A DNA stretch of 64,000 bases, from the NCBI GenBank assembly GCA_019055375.1, contig JAHQIW010000304.1:248001-312000 (forward strand). Reading direction: 5' to 3'. Numbering within the stretch: position 1 is the stretch's first letter; the number at the start of each line of letters is the position of its first letter. The notes below the pieces were generated by a model that was given only the letters and a program-made list of their open reading frames with translations, was not told where the DNA came from and did no database searches. Source of the stretch: Parelaphostrongylus tenuis (taxonomy: Eukaryota; Nematoda; Chromadorea; Rhabditida; Metastrongylidae). Positions 31,833 to 43,090 of this stretch are shown in pieces. The translations under genes and the position numbers were made by a program.

Positions 31833-34217
31833 ATAAACTATATGCATTGATCGCTTATGTTACGGTGTTACTATATAAGTTATGGAGTGATATGGTGTGT
31901 CAATGATTCCAGTATATGGTAGTGAAAACCAAATGATAATACCAAAAAACTACAATAAAGCGTCGTAGTAGGGTCAAATCCCGATGAAGGGGTGTTCAAT
32001 TGCACAGAAGAGTGAGAGAGACATTGATTCCCATGCTAGGGGTTAGAGTCCCAGAGAAGGTGGAATAGACCGTCCAGCGTTGTCACTTAGACAAGCAAGG
32101 GACGAGGGTCCACGGTCACCAAAGGGTTAAGCTGCAAGAAATGTAGTAATGTCGAACATGAAACTTGCTGTATATAATTTAAATACGGCGATAGTGTGCA
32201 CATCAACTAGCATAAAACGACCAAGCATTGATAGTCATATAGAAGTTTACACTAGAAAATATGACATCAAGAAAGCAAATTGGTGGTCATTTTAGATGTT
32301 CATTTGACATCTCATTCGGAACCGCTACAAAACATTTGAGTAGAGAACAACAGAGAAGTAGGAGACACCACTTCGCGTTCATGGTCATTTGAAGGCCCAC
32401 TGTGGATGTGATCGTAACGGTCGTATGCTGTAGAAGAGAAATAGTGGGAGTGCAATAATGACGAAATATTAGTGCTTTTCTTCGCTATTGTTCCGCCGGC
32501 ATATTCGTCGACCATGCTGGCGCCGAGAAGTTAGGCTTTCTAGACATGCCGGATTCACAATGTTGCGACTTCTTTTAGACTTACCACTTCCACCTGTTAG
32601 CGAAAATTAGTTACTAATTGAGAGAAGCGTCTTGAAATCAAGGATTTGATCCTAGAAAAGCTCATGAGAGTGAATAGTCTGGTAAGACTGGAAAATGCAA
32701 GAGTCACTTTTCATGCTTTGTTACCCAAATACGTGCTGTCATGACAAAGTAAGAGTGTTGAAACGGGAGTAGGTATACAGATCGAAGGACCTCAAAGCTG
32801 TGACTAGTAACCACAACTGTCGCAAAATCTTCACTAGTTTTCAAACTTTCACATGGACTAAATTCCATAAGAATCGAGTAATGCTTATGAATTTAGTGAG
32901 TTTCTTTTAGTTTTTTTAGTCTTTAGTAAAATTTGAATAATCACAAGAGGTTCGCTTATTGTAAGATTAACGCCCCTGTAACTTTGTCTATCGGTAGAGC
33001 AAACTTACATGCTGCAGATGATTAAGAGGCTGGGGCTGGTTGTTTCTGCTTTCATTGAAAAGAACTCTTCCACGGTCAACCATTGACAGCGCAAGTGGCC
33101 AACATTATGCCGCATCTTCGAAGGCGATTTTTATGCGCACCGAATTCAGAATTTATTTGGTGATCAATGATCAGTAAAGGCACGACCAACTGATCCTTTG
33201 AGACCGTTGTTCTATTGCTTGGTTTGACCTTCTTCTTCTGTCAGAATAAGAAAGTTCAAAGTCAGAGAAAGTCAAACTTGAAATGGTAGAATTCTAGGAC
33301 CATTAGTTGGTGGGGGTGTGCCAAAATCTATGCATAGGAAATGAAACACACGAGACACGTGTGCATAGAAATCAATTTGTATGGCCGTGAATGCGTTTTG
33401 ATAAATATTAAAATAAGTGGTAGAAACGTTCGGAGAGAACTGTAAGTACAAAACATTCAAAGGAGTGGTTCCTTTTGTCCATTAGATCCATTAAGTTAGA
33501 CGCACTATTTGACTGCAACCGAAATTGATTCGATCGCCAATATGACAGATGAATTTTGTTAGTGCTCATAACATTCAAAAACGAGAATTTAAGAAGAGTT
33601 CAAAAGATCTAAATTTGAGCAACTGATGAGATGTTAGATAAAACCCATCGAGAAAAAGAAATTTTGGATTGGAGAACGTTCATCGAAAAAAAGGGACGAG
33701 AATCGTTAACACTGCAACTTCACTGAAGAGTGGTGTGATGACGAACAGTAAAAATCATTATATACTTTTGCGTAGCAACAGATCAATTCATAGCAAAAAC
33801 ATCAAATGGTCATTTCCCACCTTTTTTGATATCGCATTCCTCATCTTCGTGCTTGTTTTCCTTTTCTTCTCCATCGCTTCTCCCACATAAGATCTAAACG
33901 CAATTTCTGTACTGGAGGTCTCCCACGGTAACTGGTTATGAATACCCACTCAGAGGGTTCAAATTCATCTAGAAGTAAAAACGATACAATTGTATTCAGC
34001 CAATAGACGCAACCACATTAATGAGTGATCGATAAGTGCACGCTGTTTGAGCGAAACATTGAACAAAACTGTAATAAAGGCAGAACCATAAAGAATAATA
34101 CAGTGAGTGCACGGTCGGCAGCAAAGAGAAATTGTTTGAAAAGCCATTGAAATAGGGTGTTCAGCGCAGCGGTTGTAGGCAACTTGAAATGCACAATAGT
34201 TTCTTTGTTCAACCGAG
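31833..34217. other. No recognisable gene
   Basis: No exon with family features. 33669-33890 reads an open plus-strand frame with a hydrophobic end (FLIFVLVFLFFS), but it lacks any recognisable domain. Confidence 0.4.
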
Positions 34218-34432
34218 CGCCTAGAGTTCACTAAGACATGAATTCCTCTGAGGTAGCAAATTTGTGCCAAACTTGTCTAAGAGATAGCAGCACTGAGTTC
34301 ATTTATCGCTGAGACACCATGAGTCATTGCATAGGCCCGATATGCATTCACTCATCTCTAATGATGAATCCGTACGTTCTAAGAGAGTGGACAGCGCCGA
34401 ACGCTTCATGCTTTTCATCCTTCATAGAAAAA
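34218..34432 (+). repeat. SINE family A copy, 5' part degraded
   Basis: GCACTGAGTTCATTTATCGC, GAGTCATTGCATAGGCCCGA and TTTTCATCCTTCATAG follow the A body and tail. The B box is gone. Confidence 0.55.
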
Positions 34433-35549
34433 AAGGCTAACCGTGAATACATTTTATGGTTTTTGTTCAGTTTTTCATTTGCAAAATAAGTATAATCAAC
34501 TACATGCTGTTCAGTTGATAAATGCACTATTACACAGAAAAGCTAAAGCAAGATTTGGTGAAATTCAATGAGCCTGCTGTAAAATTCTAGTAACAAAGGT
34601 GAATACGAGCACCAACTGCAGAGATGTTAGTGAAATGCAGAAAAAAAAAGTGGAGCGGTGCTTAGAGAGGAGTATTTGATCCACGAAAAAGTAAAGATTA
34701 CTTGTCTCATAAAAATTCATGAGAAATATTTTGGAAATATTGTATTGAGAAGCAACTTCTTGATTGTCAAGATCTTGTATTTCTAAGGAACCTACTTCTT
34801 CCATTTCTACCTGACAACCTTAAAATTTCCTTTTTCATGAACAAAAAGGTCACGTCGATATTTAGTTGCTGAGAGATATTCTGCTAACATCACAATTACC
34901 TGCAAGCCAAGGTCCCGACAACGTAGTGGGCAACCAGATGTAATACCCACTGCTTCAGTGGTTCGCCTTGGAGATTGAGCGCAATCGTTGTGTAGGATTT
35001 GCACAGGAAGAGACCGACAATTGTCTGTCACAGATCAGAAATCAGCTCGAATAGACTGAATGAGCCAATTCCGATCGCACAGCATTTAGCTCCATCGCGA
35101 CGGAAAGGCTCCGGTATTTTTCTGTTGATACCAAATATCCTTTGAATTCTTCCAGTCGCAGCATATGCCTTTCGCTAACATATCGAATCAACTGTAAAAT
35201 TATCATTGGGTTGGGACACATATCGAAGAGGGACGCTCTGTCATGAATCTGTCTGCCGCCCTGTGTGTGTTTTTTCACTATTACACACTAAGCGTCGTGT
35301 ATTCGTCATCGCATTAATCATGTAGATGGTGGCCGAATCAAGAAATTTCCATTAATGTCAAATGTTGTCAGTGGAGTGAATTCTGTAGTGTTGTGTTGTT
35401 TGCTGTGTTATTGCACAGCAAAGAGTGAATTGCTATTACGGTGAGGCTGGCAGTAACTTGACGACATTCACCGATCTTTTTCTTGTAATCCTAGCGAATA
35501 CTTGTACTTACTCCATCGAAAACGAGGAGAATTTCAGGTGTTACAATAT
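34433..35549. other. No recognisable gene
   Basis: Three minus-strand frames of 74-79 codons at 34565-35278 are adjacent, but no family is recognised. A real gene here cannot be excluded. Confidence 0.35.
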
Positions 35550-35845
35550 ATAAGGATAAAGGATAAAGCTCTCGGCGTTGACTGAATGATGCGCCGAGCA
35601 TTCGTCTTCAATTTTCAACTTCGTTTGAGGTGATTGAATGCATATGTGGCCTTTACAATGACTAACCTCCTGCTGAACCGAGTCAGTGCTGCCTGTGCTC
35701 CCAGAAAAGTCTGAGACCAGTCTGGTACCAATTTAGAGACCCCAAAAGAATGAAGGGCTTGGTGAGCCATGATCGCGAGATCGAACCATTGACCTCGTGT
35801 GCGACGCAGAGCATCTCTAATCACTGCGCTACATGCGCTATACCA
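35550..35845 (-). repeat. SINE family A copy, minus orientation
   Basis: The left end is the tail read backwards (AAGGATAAAGGATAAAGCTC). The head is at the right (TAGCGCATGTAGCGCAGTGA region on the minus strand) with a GGTTCGATCTCG B box near 35785. Confidence 0.75.
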
Positions 35846-36520
35846 TATAATTAGTTAAAATGGCTTTCTTTTTCGTAACCATGCCTTACCATAGCTGGAA
35901 GGCTTACATCGACAACTTTGTATTAAACTGTCCTCAAAGAGAAGACCAACAGATTTAAATGCTCGTTTGATGCAAGTCAACTACGGATTTGCGATGAGAT
36001 ACAGGTGGAAGGAATTTCTGTTTTTCTGAACCGGAACGACTAAAGTCTACTACTGAAGATGGCTATACTATTATAGCGAACACATTCATGTATGGTCTGT
36101 AGGTATGGTTTTATGAATACGCATTGCCTCTGTACGTGAGCAAAAAAATCTCTCCAGGAATATGACGTAGAAGTTTCTGGAACATGCTGAGAAATATTCT
36201 GTAACAAATGTGCTCAATGTTATCTCATGAAGAACCAGATATTAGTATACTCAGCTTCCATGCAAAACCCAACCATCTATCTATAAAGTTTTTCACAAAA
36301 AGCAAAAAATGAAACAATTCATTTCTCTGGCTCCGAGAAATCGTTTGACACGGCACCATATGGTGAGATGAGTATGGAGGAGTTGCTGAAATGTGATTAT
36401 GGCTTCAGGTAGAGTAGATACAGATAGACTGGATTATAAAATGTACTCATGATGCACGCGAGTCAGCGTCGATAACTTGTCTTTGCGGCTTTGATGCATA
36501 CTACGAAGATATGAGGTCGT

Positions 36521-37085
36521 TCAATTAGTTTGGGCACTAGAGCAATAAATACCAAATTTATTAACCACAAGTAATTATTGCTGTATGCTTTTGACATCGT
36601 TCAGTTGCGCATTTTCGTTCGAACACTTCGCTATACAACTTGCATATACTTGCTCTAAGATTTAGCTCTCTTACGAACAAATTTGCCGCTACTCATGCAT
36701 GCATGGCGCGCACGGAAAAAATGTTAGTGAACCGGCACACAAGATTAATGGAGCTTCCTGTGGATGGTCCAAGCGCGCCTGATCCACCAGAATGTTCTCC
36801 TTAGCCTTTAATTTTGTGGAACACTTCCTATCCGTCTTTTCTGCAACCGTATCATCTCCGCGAACTCCATTATTCTTGAGTGCCAATCACTAGCATTATG
36901 CCCTACGCTCCATTCGTAGGCATGAGTAGAAGCGAATATGTTCTAAGGACTGCTCCATCTTGAATTGAGTACGAGCACATTGTACACCAAAATGTTTGGA
37001 AGAAGATGTGCATCTAAACGGTCTAAAATCATTCAATAGTAATCATTTTTGATAATGAATTTGGTTTTTATTGCTTTAGCGTGAA
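36521..37085. mobile_element. MITE-like element with inverted ends
   Basis: The left end (CAATAAATACCAAATTTATT) and right end (AATGAATTTGGTTTTTATTG) are imperfect inverted repeats. The interior (GTTCAGTTGCGCATTTTCGT, CACAAGATTAATGGAG, TGCTCCATCTTGAATTGAG) recurs at 51.27-51.59 kb. No transposase is encoded. The ends recall mariner-type non-autonomous elements, but that is a guess. Confidence 0.45.
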
Positions 37086-38093
37086 AACTTATGGAGCGAC
37101 CTAGTGAACTACGAAACCATCAAACCAATCGAAATAAGAAGACACCCTTTACTAACATACGTTTGTGGTACGGGAAAATGATTGCTGGTCTAATTCTGCA
37201 ACTCCAGAATTTACAAGAAATGGCGTCCTTGTCAGTACGAGCTCGGCCCTGAAGATGGACCCCTTTACAAAGAGCGATCCGAATCCATTGCGCGCGGTCA
37301 AAAGATACGAGTCGATGCCAAGTTCAACAGCTTTCGAAACCTGTGTCATAACATTAAGGCTACGATGAAGACACGATTAAGGGACCCTTTATGGAGGTGT
37401 AAAGATTCAAAAGAGAAGATTACATATTTGATAAGGGGGATATACATGTTTCTTTTGAAGCGAAGGAAAAATTCCCAAATGAATATCAACACGTTGAGGA
37501 CCCTGAGGGACGCTCTGTCCCACACCGCGCGACGTCAAATCTCTTCAGTTACTGATGGCGGCGTAGCGCGCCGTGAGAAAAGCGACGAATCTCGTGAAAG
37601 GACAGACTCCAGACAGCATGATGGGTGAGAAGAAACGAATCCAGGGTTCTGAGAAAGCATATTCATTACGAAATGATAAAATTTCAGTGAAAAACCTTCT
37701 ACAAAGATATTCTCGCCAAAGAGAACTATATCTTCCATATTTCATCTACATTTCTTATGTTTCAACGGCAAGATCACATCGCTAAGTGATAAGTCAATGA
37801 AAATGACTATGATAGTGACAATGATTATGCTTTCAATAATGTTAATGATTACAAAAGTGATAATAATTTCCACCCTTTTGAGCTATTTGTGAGATCTATA
37901 AGGGCACTTACACAGTGCATTTCATTCAATGCAAAGGCATTGAATTGACCAACAGTCGAACTTGTAGAACTGGTAAAATGAATCATACTTTCATTCGATA
38001 ATGAGTGCGATAATATTAATGATAGTCAACCGGAAGTCATCTTAATTGACCGCCAATTGCGGTGTTATGATGTTGAAATAAACCTAATGATGT
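37086..38093. other. No recognisable gene
   Basis: A minus-strand stretch at about 37152-37345 (VSKAVELGIDSYLLTARNGF and following) is open and preceded by an ACACAG acceptor. It might be an exon of an unknown gene, but I cannot link it to a family. 37810-37870 is GATAATGATTA-type low complexity. Confidence 0.35.
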
Positions 38094-38390
38094 AGAGTGG
38101 CGTGCAAAAACGTTTGCTCCAGCCGGGGTTCGAACCCAGATCTTACTCTGTCTGGGAGCATGTGCTAAACCACCGACGCTCGTTTTGCACTCCACTCTTA
38201 CGCTATAACGCGTTATCTGTCAACAGCTAACCGTCTACGGTGTGCCGGGGCAGTCATTATCGACATTGAACCCACTTTTGTTGACAGATATTGGGTTTCA
38301 ATAGTCAACCGGAAGTCGGAAAGAGTAAGATATGGGTTCGAATTCCGGCTGACACAAACGTCTTTGCATGCCACTTTACATAATTGGGTT
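38094..38390. mobile_element. Foldback element with tRNA-like arms (family T)
   Basis: The left arm (TGTAGAGTGGCGTGCAAAAA, CCGGGGTTCGAACCCAGATC) and right arm (ATATGGGTTCGAATTCCGGC, TTTGCATGCCACTTTACATA) are inverted copies carrying B-box/T-arm-like GGTTCGAA. The centre has TCAACAGCTAACCGTCTACG, shared with the 52.2 kb copy. Confidence 0.6.
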
Positions 38391-38392
38391 CA

Positions 38393-38700
38393 TCAATGAT
38401 AGTGATAATGAAAATGGTACTCAAAGTGATAGTGATAATTATAGTGATACGATAGTGAAGGTGATAATGATGATGATGACAATGATGATAGTGATAGTGA
38501 TTAGTGATAACGATAGTAGTCATGACAACAATGATAATGATGATAGTGATCATGATAGTGGTGATAGTGATAGTGGCATTGATGATAGTGGTAGTGATAG
38601 TAATAATGACAGTGGTAGTAATGGTGATGGTGACAGTGACACTGATAGTGGTAGTGATAATGATAATATTAGTGATAGAGATGGTGATAGTGACAGCTTT
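38393..38700. repeat. GATAGT/GATAAT imperfect microsatellite
   Basis: About 300 bases of GTGATAGTGATAATGATGA-type repeats. The 127-codon Asp/Ser/Asn-rich frame through it (38368-38751) is a by-product. Confidence 0.9.
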
Positions 38701-38754
38701 CTAGTAAGTGGTTGTCCATACCGGGCGTGCTCTCCTCTGCCTTTGTTGTAATTC

Positions 38755-38990
38755 TCAATTTTCCCACGGTCTCAATCACCTACCGCGACGTCGGGTGGAA
38801 TGAAGGCGCTTGCTGCAAGATAGCGCAGGCACAACGACACTTTCGAGCAGAGACGCATATGCCACGGCTAGCGAGTGCCGCGAACGCGACGGCGCGACGC
38901 CCTTATATATCGATCGTCCCGTCTCGCCTCGTCCCTGCTGCGCCCTCTGCTACGGTCCTCGCCTTGTCCAATAACCGGTAAACCACGCTA
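38755..38990. other. GC- and CpG-rich island
   Basis: Stands out from AT-rich flanks, with ACGCGACGGCGCGACGCC and a TTATATATCGATCG stretch. It could be a promoter or part of a repeat. No gene start is recognisable on either side. Confidence 0.4.
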
Positions 38991-39284
38991 CCAATTATAT
39001 AAAACACAGTATTGTTTCCACTGCTAAACCGTATTTCCATAAAATAAGCACGTCGTTAGAATCAGGAAACATTACGCTGTCAGATGATTACCAATAGTCC
39101 AAAGAAAGAGCTTTGTCCGGCGATGTTTAAAGCACAAATCAAAATACCAGAGGAGATGGCAAGATCAAAAGACCTTCTCAAAAAGCAAACACATTTTTGA
39201 GTTCCTTAAAGCTTTTGCTATAGTTTTAGTAACAGCACTCTGAGGATGTATTTTTTTCCGGCAACATATTAGCTAGGTAAGAAA

Positions 39285-39730
39285 AAAAAAAAACAAACGG
39301 TTTTACATCGAAATTACAGTATTTTCACTGCTTTTTTCGCAGTGTTATTATGTTCTTATATAACTAAGAGAATTGAGTGGTGAACAAAAACACGGCCTCA
39401 GGCGGGAATCGAACCCACGTTTCATCCTATCCGGGGACTGCGAAAAAAGCAGTGAAAATACTGTAATTTCGATGTATCAGTAATTAGAATAGCTATCAGC
39501 TCAACTGGGTTTATAAAGCGAAATCGCATACCCGACCAAACCTGTCAAAGGTTGGTGGCTGATAGCTAATAGCTAACATTGAGTTGTAGAAGAATGAGTG
39601 GTCGGGCAAATGTGCCTCAGTGGTGTAGTGGTAGAGCACGCGTACCTGGATAGGATGAAACGTGGGTTCGATTCCCGCCTGAGGCCGTGTTTTTGTTCAC
39701 CACTCAATTCTCTTAGTTATATACAAACGG
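39285..39730. mobile_element. Foldback element with near-perfect tRNA-like arms (family T)
   Basis: ATATAACTAAGAGAATTGAG through the tRNA-like T arm to CATCCTATCC (left, about 39358-39435) is repeated, apparently without mismatch, in inverted orientation on the right (about 39647-39723). A second inner inverted pair (ACATCGAAATTACAGTATTT near 39304 and its complement near 39450-39475) shows a complex, probably rearranged, palindrome. Confidence 0.7.
39614..39685 (+). other. tRNA-like sequence with cloverleaf potential
   Basis: 72 bases. The acceptor stem GCCTCAG/CTGAGGC is a perfect 7 bp. The D stem GTGT/GCAC and T stem GTGGG/CCCGC with loop TTCGATT are good. The anticodon stem has a mismatch; the loop CTGGATA puts GGA at the anticodon position, but U follows at position 37. 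There is no long variable arm as a serine tRNA would need. I interpret it as a tRNA-derived repeat arm, not a working tRNA. Confidence 0.5.
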
Positions 39731-40299
39731 TTTTCTGAAACGTGATTTTATTTTGAATGTTGCAGTGTCATGAAAGGATATTTTGAAAAACCGACGATGT
39801 GTAGCTGTAGTGCGAATTCTCAGCTTTCGAATGATTGCTAACACTCCTATGAAGATCTCCTCTCCAGAGAATGAAATCGGTTTTTCATTTGTTCCTTCCT
39901 AACAAGAAGGAACCGTTTGTTGCCTGATCATTGATGAGATACTCCAAGCAAGTCTCTTGACATTGGCAGATTTAACTTCGATCGCACTAGGTAATCCTTC
40001 ACTCTGCATGCGTGGCGCACGTTGTAGCAGGAAGGATATCGGGTTAGGAAAAGGGTAATAGTAATCCCTTGTTCTCTTATCGTATCATCGATAGAGCTGA
40101 AAGGTCACCCAAGCATCTGTTTCCCTCTGTTCAGCGCGAAAGCACTAGAGTTCGCGTTATACTCCTTTCAACTTTGAAAAGGCTTCTAGAAAAAAATTCC
40201 CACTCACTTGTTTGAAGTGGTTATGAAAAAACCTACCAGAAAATCTTCTAACTTAATACACAAAGGCCCATTATGAAGTACTTCGTTACGTTTTTATTA

Positions 40300-40605
40300 C
40301 ATGATCTCTCACCACATCTACCTTACGCACCCTAGCACATCGTGCATTCGATTCGTCTTCTCACATCCATTATACACAAACGCCTTCAAACACTTCGAAT
40401 GTGACTTTGGATGCTGCTTGAGAATTTCGTCTTCTTTTATGAATGTCACTGACTGTGGCCGAATCGATTACCTCTGCGATCTCGGAAATATCCAAGAAAA
40501 GGCGTTTCGCCTGGAGTGTAGGAGAGTGTTGAGAAGGGCCTAGATCATCATCTTGCTTCTTGATGAACTGGATCATTAGCCATTCCGCTGATTTCCCCCT
40601 TCATG
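40300..40605 (-). repeat. SINE family C copy
   Basis: The minus-strand head GGGGGAAATCAGCGGAATGG with GAATGGCTAATGATCCAG lies near 40560-40600. The body parallels 6270-6552 and 15168-15472 (CTTCTTTTATGAATGTC region). The B box is degraded. Confidence 0.5.
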
Positions 40606-41054
40606 GAGTTTTCCCGCAGCTCTAACAGTTAGACTTTCAGTAGTTTACACTATGACATTATAATTGACGTGAAGAAATGAGTTCGTGAAGCCATAGTGCC
40701 TCATTATGGTGGAAGAGTAAGAGTTTTTGCGAACGTGAAAGACATTAAAATAATAAACAACATGTTCTTAATAATATGTAATAAAAATTATTAAGACCTA
40801 CAGTTTTTGCAACAAGGATGCAGGAATTTTTGGCTATATCAGGATATCACGACAACATATTGATTTTTTGCAGAGAACAAATCATTCTTACGTTACATTT
40901 CATAGTCGAAGGTCGTATGATAAAGAGCAACATTGAGCTTACAAAATTCAACCCACGAGGACTCATTGATATCCTTGAAGGTATCGTCCAGCCCGTGATA
41001 GATGGACAGACTTTGATAGTCTCAGTACTCAATTTTAATCGCTTCCCAATATCC

Positions 41055-41140
41055 GAAGACGATGAAGTGGTGTGCGAACCTTTCCACTCCAGGCGGGAGT
41101 TGAACCTTCATTTCACTCTTAAAACTTAACTCCACCCCGG
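41055..41140 (-). repeat. Family T arm fragment
   Basis: GAAGTGGTGTGCGAACC and CCAGGCGGGAGTTGAACCTT match the family T terminus and its T-arm-like sequence. No partner arm is visible. Confidence 0.4.
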
Positions 41141-41547
41141 AGTCGAAAGTTTCGAAATCCATTCAGCATCCCTGAATATTTAGTTATGAAATCAAAGACT
41201 GCTATAACGTACAGTCTGACGATGTAATTTAAAACTTCAATGTGGTCTATTTTAAGCATTTATATTATGCAAGACAAGTGTTTCGGCCTTACAGCCTGGT
41301 CAGTTGCCCGGTGCCTTTTCGTTTAGTCAATTTCTCGGCAATCTACTTCTACATAGAGGAATCGATGACAAACTGTCTACATTCGAAGTACGGTGAAACA
41401 ATCGAGGTGACGCTGTTTTGAAGTGTCGAGTGCAATGTTTGTCACATATACCCACGTAACAGTCAGCACGCCATGCAATCGACAATCAGTCACATTTGAC
41501 ACTTTCAAAAAACGCCATGGTGATTGTTTCACCGTACGTTAAGTGTA

Positions 41548-42880
41548 CAATGGAGATCCAGCAAGACCGTATTGTTGTTCGAAAGGGAGACCTTCACGAC
41601 ATAGGCAATCATCGCCCAATCTGCTTACTGTCCGTTGACTATAAACTCTTTAACGAGTCATCTTAAACAGGACTGACAGAACACTGGACGAAGGATAGCC
41701 ATGCGAACAAGCAGGGTTCTGAAACGGATTTAGTACCATAGACCACATCCACACGATTACAAGACTCATTGAAGTTTCACGAAAGTACAAACAACCACTC
41801 TGTCTCACTCTTATCGATCCAAAGAAAGCCTTTGATTCAGTGGAAACAGAAGCGGTTATAGAGGCTCTGAATAACCTAGGCGCCCCTACTCGGTACATAA
41901 TAATTTCGCGTCCAAAATATCTCCATTCTACAACAATATCACCACTGACGTAAGAAGAGGGGTTTGACTTGACAAGGCGATACAATTTCGCCAATACTAT
42001 TCACTGCCACCCTATAAAACGTCATGCGAACATTAGAATGGGGCGATATGGGAGTGCAAATTGACGGCCTATAATTAAACCATCTTCGCTTTGCTGACGA
42101 TATCGTTCTCATGACACCAAACTTCAGCCAAGCGGAACGAATGTCAATCAATTTCGATAACGCCTGTGGAAAGATTGGTCTTCAAAAAAATCTAACGAAA
42201 ACGACTTCTATGAGGAAAGGAAAGATTTTGAATGCCCCATTCACGCTCAACGGAACGGAAATTTCTGAATGCTCCAGTGCCTCTATCTATGTCGTGCAAT
42301 AAAATGATGAACGACCTAGCACCAGTGTTGAGCATAAGGAAACGAGCGGCTTGGGGAACGTTCAAAGCATCGAAGATTTAGTGAAGAGGACAAAGAACAG
42401 CCGACTCCGTGCGCATCTCTTCGACTCGACGATTATCCCTGCCCTAACGTATGCAGCTGAAAACTGGTCGCTACGTAAGTAGTATAAAAGATCATTTGGC
42501 GTTATCGAACGCGTAGTCGGAAGGCCGATGCTAGCGAGGAAGTTCCGACCTACGTCAACGATCGAAGATCAGAGACGCTGTTCCACATGTCAGGATATCA
42601 AAGATAAGGTGGGCCGGCACGTGATGCGCTTCAGCGACAACCGATGGACGAAGCCGTTACCGAATGGATTTCTCGGGACATCGAGCGCTTTACAGCAAGA
42701 CCATCGACCCGTTGGTCTGATTTCTTCACGAAAGCTATAGAAGAAAGATATGCTCAGCGAATTCCTAGAGCTATAAGGACCCACTGGGCTACTCTTGCAC
42801 GCGATAGGGAAAAATGGAAGTGTTGCTGGTACCCGCTCGAGTCACTCGACGATCATGGGACGACAGGTGATACAGATGAT
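41548..42880 (+). mobile_element. 5'-truncated RTE copy inserted in H1
   Basis: Reads reverse transcriptase to the 3' end in broken frames: KGDLHDIGNHRPICLLSVDY, DPKKAFDSVETEAVIEALNN, then PNFSQAERMSINFDNACGKI, and the C-terminal block [20 protein letters not shown] and [17 protein letters not shown]. It ends GACAGGTGATACAGATGAT. Stops and shifts make it inactive. Flanked by the 12-base duplication ACGTTAAGTGTA. Confidence 0.85.
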
Positions 42881-42957
42881 ACGTTAAGTGTAAAAATTCG
42901 CCGATTCCCCCATGTAGGGAATAGATCTCCGAGGACCTGACTGGATTAAAACGCACC

Positions 42958-43000
42958 GCGTAACTGACGAGGCTGTAGGGCCAAAACACGTGTCTTGCAC
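42958..43000 (+). ncRNA. Hammerhead ribozyme motif (H1f), one core base altered
   Basis: CTGACGA at 42964-42970, stem II GGC/GCC, AAAA where GAAA is expected, palindromic ACACGTGT stem III and GTC ending at 42994. Stem I GCGTAA/TTGCAC has one mismatch. The G-to-A change at the GAAA position should impair cleavage. Confidence 0.5.
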
Positions 43001-43090
43001 TATATAGATTCCTATAGCACACCTCATGAAAGGTTCGAAATACATTTTCAGATTATGTTGCTCTTGAACGAGGTTTCAAAATAGTCGATT

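Larger units (their letters stand above)
39060..39890. mobile_element. Family E non-autonomous element, copy 1
   Basis: GATTACCAATAGTCCAAAGA and AGAGCTTTGTCCGGCGA near 39084-39122, plus GAAAAACCGACGATGTG and ACACTCCTATGAAGATC near 39784-39860, recur at 45.01-45.21 kb. The tRNA-like foldback at 39285-39730 is nested inside. No protein is encoded. Confidence 0.5.
41210..43090. mobile_element. H1 hammerhead foldback element split by an RTE insertion (copies e/f)
   Basis: Left part 41210-41547: arm with a minus-strand hammerhead motif near 41268-41312 (core CTGACCA, stem I nearly complete), then CGACAATCAGTCAC and TGATTGTTTCACCGTACG. Right part 42881-43090: AAAATTCGCCGATTCCCC, a plus-strand hammerhead, and the terminus CATGAAAGGTTCGAAATAC. 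ACGTTAAGTGTA ends the left part (41536-41547) and starts the right part (42881-42892). The two halves are one element with a target-site duplication around the RTE. Confidence 0.8.

Noticed and set aside
34565..35278. Three adjacent minus-strand frames as the missing N-terminal exons of the K+ channel
   Set aside because: They lack a recognisable channel N-terminus and have no donor in the phase needed to join the exon at 27092.
38368..38751. 127-codon Asp/Ser/Asn-rich frame
   Set aside because: It is the translation of an imperfect GATAGT microsatellite; no start context or splice sites.
39614..39685. A functional tRNA gene
   Set aside because: Mismatch in the anticodon stem, U at position 37, an anticodon that does not fit the short variable arm, and location inside an inverted-repeat arm. 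Kept as a tRNA-like repeat.
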